Assembly: GCA_946894095.1 (NCBI GenBank)
Contig: OX335657.1
Coordinates: forward strand, 18,290,001-18,354,000
From: Incurvaria masculella
Lineage: Eukaryota; Arthropoda; Insecta; Lepidoptera; Incurvariidae
Direction of reading: 5' to 3'
DNA: 64,000 bases
In this document: piece after piece, positions 58,913-64,000 of the stretch
How the letters are laid out: each line of letters begins with the position of its first letter
Position numbering within the stretch: position 1 is the stretch's first letter
Position numbers and translations under genes: made by a program
The notes under the pieces: model-generated
Database searches by the model: none
Told to the model about the DNA's origin: nothing
Seen by the model: the letters and a program-made list of their open reading frames with translations, nothing else

Positions 58913-60696
58913 AGGGTTCCGTACCCAAAGGGTGCCATAGGTAAATTAAAAAAATAATAACAATTAAATAAAACAGGAGAAAAGACTAATATAAATAACT
59001 ACCGTCCTATATCACTGTTGAATATTTTCAGCAAAATTATTGAAAAGTTAGTAAATGCTCAGATTATGAGTTATCTTGAAAAGCATAAACTCCTTGAAAT
59101 ATCTCAATTTGGATTTAGACCTGGCAAAGGTACTAAAGATGCCATTCATCAACTTACTAAAACAATTGTACACAAAGTAGACTCGAAGCGCGCCTGTATT
59201 GCTGTGTTCATAGACCTTAAAAAAGCCTTTGACACTGTTTCTCACGGACTTCTACTGCGAAAATTTGAAGAACTTAATCCATCTAGTACATCTTATAACT
59301 GGTTAAAATCATATTTAACGCAAAGAACACAGACTGTCACTACAAATGAGATAACAAGTGACAGTATGATGATCAGCAGAGGAGTCCCGCAAGGTAGTAC
59401 GCTTGGCCCTACCTTGTTCATTATTTATATTGATAGTCTTTGTAGGCTCCTAATTGATCGAGAAATAATAGCATATGCTGATGACACGGTGTTTCTTTTT
59501 AGTGATGATTCGTGGGATAAAGTTTTTCAAAAAGCCGAAAGGGGACTAAGCACTATAAAAAAATGCCTTGATGCTCATTTACTGACACTTAATATTGAAA
59601 AAACCAAATATATGACTTACTCCATAGACTCGAGGCGTCAACCTTCTCTCGCTAAATCAATAACTATTCACGCCTGTAGTCAAAATAGCCCATGTAATTG
59701 TGAACCGATCGCCAGGGTAGACTCTCTCCAATATCTAGGAGTTGTGTTTGACCAGCATCTGACTTGGAAGCCACATATTATTCAAGTATCAGCTAGGGTA
59801 AGAAAGCTCATACACATTTTCATCAACATTAGAAATATCCTTAATCTAAAAACGCTGATATCCATCTATTATGCCTTAGCTCAATCAGTTATTGCATATG
59901 GTCAGATCGCTTGGGGCGGAATGGCAAAATCTAATATGGATCCTTTAATCAAAGCACAAAAAGCTCTTCTCAGAGTCATTGGCAAGAAACCCTTCCGTTA
60001 CCAATCTGATTTACTTTTCAATGAGCTACACTTGCTTGACGTGCGACAAACATACATAAAAATGATTACTCTAAACCAAATGAATGAGATTGAAGACAGT
60101 ACAATGGCAAACAATCTTTGCAACAACGACTCTTATGCGACTCGACAAAAAAACTTGCTACCACTTCCTTCCACATCCACACGATTTGCACAAAGATTCT
60201 ATTCCTTCTTGGCACCTAAAATATACAACCATATTATAAAATCCATCCCATATTTAGGCAAAAAAAAACCTCACACGAGGAAAAAAATTCTCCACTGCTG
60301 GCTAATTGATGCAGGGAGACAAGAGTGTGAACAAGCCCTTACTTTTATATTACAATAAAAACACATAATTACACTAACACCTCGACTTACACTATAAAAA
60401 TACTTATTTAATGTTACTTAGTTTACTCTTTATCTAATATTATAATGGAATATTTTATTTATGTATTACTTATTTCATACATAATATACAGAAGACGCCA
60501 TCTTAACTTAATCAAAATGTTTATTCCTAGCAAACCATTTCACCACGGGCCAAACGGTCTATCGGAATGGTATTAATCCACTTAGATATAGTTAAATGTG
60601 AATACTGTATTGTGTATGATGATGGATATAAATAAATAAATAATGTTACGGAACCCTTCGTGTGCGAGTCCGACTCACACTTGGCCGGTTTTTTTA
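58913..60696 (+). repeat. GGTTCCGTAC / GGCCGGTTTT element split by a LINE
   Basis: The left part 58913-58966 (AGGGTTCCGTACCCAAAGGG, then TAACAATTAAA) and the right part 60648-60696 (TACGGAACCCTTCGTGTGCG to GGCCGGTTTTTT) together match the ends of the intact copies. The LINE lies between them. Confidence 0.82.
58967..60647 (+). mobile_element. 5'-truncated non-LTR retrotransposon with open reverse transcriptase
   Basis: From about 58970 one frame runs without a break to the stop at 60358 (about 460 codons): NNYRPISLLNIFSKIIEKLV, FGFRPGKGTKDA, VFIDLKKAFDTVSH (catalytic Asp), SRGVPQGSTLGPTLF, IAYADDTVFLF (YADD box), the thumb (LQYLGVVFDQHLTWKPHI) and a C-terminal region. The endonuclease is missing. 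It ends in an (AAATA)n tail at about 60627-60647. The clade is uncertain (CR1/L2-like group). The intact frame suggests a young insertion. Confidence 0.9.
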
Positions 60697-60714
60697 TATT
60701 GCACAACCGTTCGG

Positions 60715-62473
60715 TCAGTCGAACCGAATGGTGAGATGTCGCGAAATTTAGCCCAGGGATCGAGCTTAATCACACATGACTTTATTCAGTCGAACCGAAT
60801 GCTGAGATGTCGCGACATTTAGTTCGGGGGTCGAGCTAAGCCACACATGACTTTATTCAGTCGAACCGAATGGTGAGGTGTCGCGAGATTTAGCTCGGGG
60901 GTCGAGCTAAATCTCATATGACTTCATTCAGTCGAACCGAATGGTGAGATGTCGCGACATTTAGCTCGGGTGTCGAGCTAAATCTCACATGACTTTATTC
61001 AGTCGAACCGAATGGTGAGATGTCGCGAGATTTAGCTCGGGGGTCGAGCTAAACCACACATGACTTTATTCAGTCGAACCGAATGGTGAGGTGTCGCGAG
61101 ATTTAGCTCGGGGGTCGAGCTAAATCTCATATGACTTTATTCAGTCGAACCGAATGGTGAGATGTCGCGACATTTAGCTCGGGGGTCGAGCTAAACCACA
61201 CATGACTTTATTCAGTCGAACCGAATGGTGAGGTGTCGCGAGATTTAGCTCGGGGGTCGAGCTAAATCTCATATGACTTTATTCAGTCGAACCGAATGGT
61301 GAGATGTCGCGACATTTAGCTCGGGTGTCGAGCTAAATCTCACATGACTTTATTCAGTCGAACCGAATGGTGAGATGTCGCGAGATTTAGCTCGGGGGTC
61401 GAGCTAAATCTCACATGACTTTATTCAGTCGAACCGAATGGTCAGATGTCGCGAGATTTAGCTCGGGGGTCGAGCTAAACTAATATGACTTTATTCAGTC
61501 GAACCGAATGGTGAAATGTCGCGAGATTTAGCTCGGGGGCTCGCACGGGGGTCGAGCTAAATCTCACATGACTTTATTCAGTCGAACCGAATGGTCAGAT
61601 GTCGCGAGATTTAGCTCGGGGGTCGAGCTAAACTAATATGACTTTATTCAGTCGAACCGAATGGTGAAATGTCGCGAGATTTAGCTCGGGGGCTCGCACG
61701 GGGGTCGAGCTAAATCTCACATGACTTTATTCAGTCGAACCGAATGGTGAGATGTCGCGAGATTTAGATCGGGGGTCGAGCTAAATCTCACATGACTTTA
61801 TTCAGTCGAACCGAATGGTCAGATGTCGCGAGATTTAGCTCGGGGGTCGAGCTAAACTAATTTGACTTTATTCAGTCGAACCGAATGGTGAAATATCGCG
61901 AGATTTAGCTCGGGGGCTCGCACGGGGGTCGAGCTAAATCTCACATGACTTTATTCAGTCTAACCGAATGGTGAGATGTCGCGAGATTTAGATCGGGGGT
62001 CGAGCTAAATCTCACATGACTTTATTCAGTCGAACCGAATGGTGAGATGTCGCGAGATTTAGATCGGGGGTCGAGCTAAATCTCACATGACTTTATTCAG
62101 TCGAACCGAATGGTGAGATGTCGCGAGATTTAGCTCGGGGGTCGAGCTAAACTAATATGACTTTATTCAGTCGAACCGAATGGTGAAATGTCGCGAGATT
62201 TAGCTCGGGGGCTCGCACGGGGGTCGAGCTAAATCTCACATGACTTTATTCAGTCGAACCGAATGGTGAGATGTCGCGAGATTTAGCTCGGGGGTCGAGC
62301 TAAACTAATATGACTTTATTCAGTCGAACCGAATGGTGAAATGTCGCGAGATTTAGCTCGGGGGCTCGCACGGGGGTCGAGCTAAATCTCACATGACTTT
62401 ATTCAGTCGAACCGAATGGTGAGATGTCGCGAGATTTAGCTCGGGGGTCGAGCTAAATCTCACATGACTTTAT
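60715..62473 (+). repeat. Tandem array of 24 hairpin units (70/71/83 bp)
   Basis: Each unit starts TCAGTCGAACCGAATGG. Most carry the palindrome GAGATTTAGCTCG / CGAGCTAAATCTC and end GACTTTAT. Units 1-10 are all 71 bp. From unit 11 on, lengths alternate among 70 (ending AAACTAATATGAC), 83 (extra GGCTCGCACGGGGG) and 71, which is an incipient higher-order pattern. No open frame. Confidence 0.96.
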
Positions 62474-62499
62474 CAAAATGCATAGTTTTGCAGTAGGTA

Positions 62500-63238
62500 C
62501 GTTAATTTGTAGGCACGTTCCCGAAGGAATTAGGTGCCATGCCAAGACCTTCTCTTTGTGAGCACGGCTACATTGAACTGGTCGGAAAACACTGATAATT
62601 TTTCATTGCCGCTTCGACCATCTTTTCATCCAATTCCAGGTATCAACCCAGACAGGCTTAAATCCTACCACCTAGTAGGGGAAGGAGAACTACAGTTTTA
62701 CATGGTCCCCTACCTCAAGTGGTAAGGTTTCAACCCCTCCCGGTGCTGACGTGTTAAATGAGAGTAGGTCGAAGATGCAATTAAAGGTGTCGGTATTTTC
62801 CGTCCTGGAATGGCACCTAGTTTCCATGTGGTGGGTTAGGTTTATATCAGGACAGTAGGTGTGGTATTAGCCATCCATATCTAGTTCCATAAAAATACTT
62901 TGCTTTATGCTAGTTGGTGGGGTTGTGTTACTTACCCCGGGTAGGTACCATCTGTAATATTATATTATCTATGGGTACCATCACATTTGATAAAGAATGG
63001 TTGCAGCGGCAACGATACATTTTCGGGTTTTCCATACAATTCAATGTAGCTATTCTCATGTAAATGATAAAAGGTCCTTGCATGACGCCACATTTTTGGG
63101 ATTGTGATGTGTTGAGGCCTAATATCATGACAGTAGGTGCGATATTGATATTAATCATCAATGTCGAGTTCCACGATTGTGGGATTCATAAGCTATTCGA
63201 TTCCGATATGTCGATACATACTAGGGAAACGTTGAAGA
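62500..63238. repeat. Cluster of SINE-body fragments in both orientations
   Basis: 62515-62705 reads on the minus strand. 62705-62890 and about 62925-63180 read on the plus strand (tggcacctagtttcc, gtggtattagccatcc). All lack a clear head. Confidence 0.65.
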
Positions 63239-63550
63239 TGATGGCGCTAGGACTAGTCAACTACTCGCGCCATACAAATGCACCTATAAACAAATGTAAT
63301 AATATGTAGTGAAACGCCTCAGCAAGTCCAAATAGAAATCTAGACTGATAATGGATTGTTAATATTTTTTTATTCCATCCTTTATAATGTTTATTTTTCA
63401 CATTACAAATCTGAAAGTAATATGATTTCTAGATATAATTAAAACAGCAAATATGCATTAACAAATAAATACATTTGGTTTTAGATTTCTATATTTAGTC
63501 AAAAAAGTTCGGAAATGGACACCTTTTCCGCACTATATTTAGTGTATAGA
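63239..63550 (+). repeat. Second copy of the 46.6-kb repeat
   Basis: Starts gcgctaggactagtcaac, matching about 46616 onward, with the shared block gttcggaaatggacacc. Confidence 0.7.
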
Positions 63551-63553
63551 CTA

Positions 63554-64000
63554 GGAGGTCGCGACAAAAATAGTAACGATAACGTAAATGGCTGAAACTG
63601 GGTTCACGGGATAAAGTACAACCCTCTGAAGCTAAATGTGTCAGTGTGCCTGTTCCAAGTGGTTGCGTTACGTACATAAAGCGCCTCAAAAAATAGTTAT
63701 GGTGACAAAAAATACATATGATAAGGTAAATGGATGCAAATGACGAAGCATGAAAGTATCAATACATACTTGCTTGGCAATACAAAAACTGAACAAATCT
63801 TTGGTTGCATTTAGTAGTTATAGGCGATTTAGGTTATAGATATAACTTTAGGTATATTTAAGTATTTAATTGAGTACCGTCTGGTTATTGTTGTATAATT
63901 AATAGGTATCAATGTTTCCAAATAATCAGTATATTCATCAGCAGGTACATACCAGCATCTATTTTATATAGCCAATCTAGAAAACGCAACCACTTGGCAC
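63554..64000. mobile_element. Second copy of the 546-bp inverted-repeat transposon (cut by the window)
   Basis: GGAGGTCGCGACAAAAATAG onward is collinear with 30955-31400. The right end is outside the window. Confidence 0.85.

Noticed and set aside
60715..62473. Regular repeats resembling a CRISPR array
   Set aside because: The genome is eukaryotic and the units are contiguous tandem copies without unique spacers.

Overview
The window is gene-poor insect nuclear DNA, most likely from a moth or butterfly. Short GC-rich exons with consensus GT/AG splice sites sit in AT-rich, repeat-packed introns. The transposon set (CR1-, RTE- and Jockey-type LINEs, a mariner, many small inverted-repeat elements, SINEs with tRNA- and 5S-like heads) fits Lepidoptera. 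The species cannot be named from the sequence.

Four host genes can be supported. (1) smoothened (smo), minus strand, about 0.3-4.6 kb: signal peptide, Frizzled-type cysteine-rich domain and the first membrane helices; the rest lies beyond the left edge. (2) WDR33, minus strand, 6.0-8.3 kb: a polyadenylation factor with an uninterrupted 771-residue coding region. (3) A KIAA0319-like (dyslexia-associated family) receptor, plus strand, 12.8-39.4 kb: 16 exons assembled here by splice sites and phase into a 1015-residue protein (signal peptide, MANSC/MANEC-like domain, EGF-like segment, five PKD domains, membrane helix, cytoplasmic tail). (4) An AIG1/ADTRP-family membrane hydrolase, minus strand, 49.7-58.5 kb, with two candidate alternative first exons, each carrying the predicted catalytic threonine, and one shared terminal exon carrying the predicted catalytic histidine.

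The rest is mostly mobile DNA. It includes six copies of a 550-bp TTAA-flanked element, a structurally complete mariner with an open D34D transposase, a young 5'-truncated LINE nested in another repeat, a SINE family with one body and two kinds of RNA-polymerase-III head, several fold-back elements, two very short palindromic inserts with 8-bp flanking repeats, and a 1.76-kb tandem array of 70/71/83-bp hairpin units next to the nested LINE.

The four genes act in unrelated processes (Hedgehog signalling, mRNA 3'-end formation, cell-surface adhesion/trafficking, lipid ester hydrolysis), and nothing suggests co-regulation. The strongest leads are the AIG1 first-exon swap, the chimeric 5S/tRNA-headed SINE, the short palindromic inserts with an internal empty site, the hairpin array, and the WDR33 AATAAA that overlaps its own last codons.
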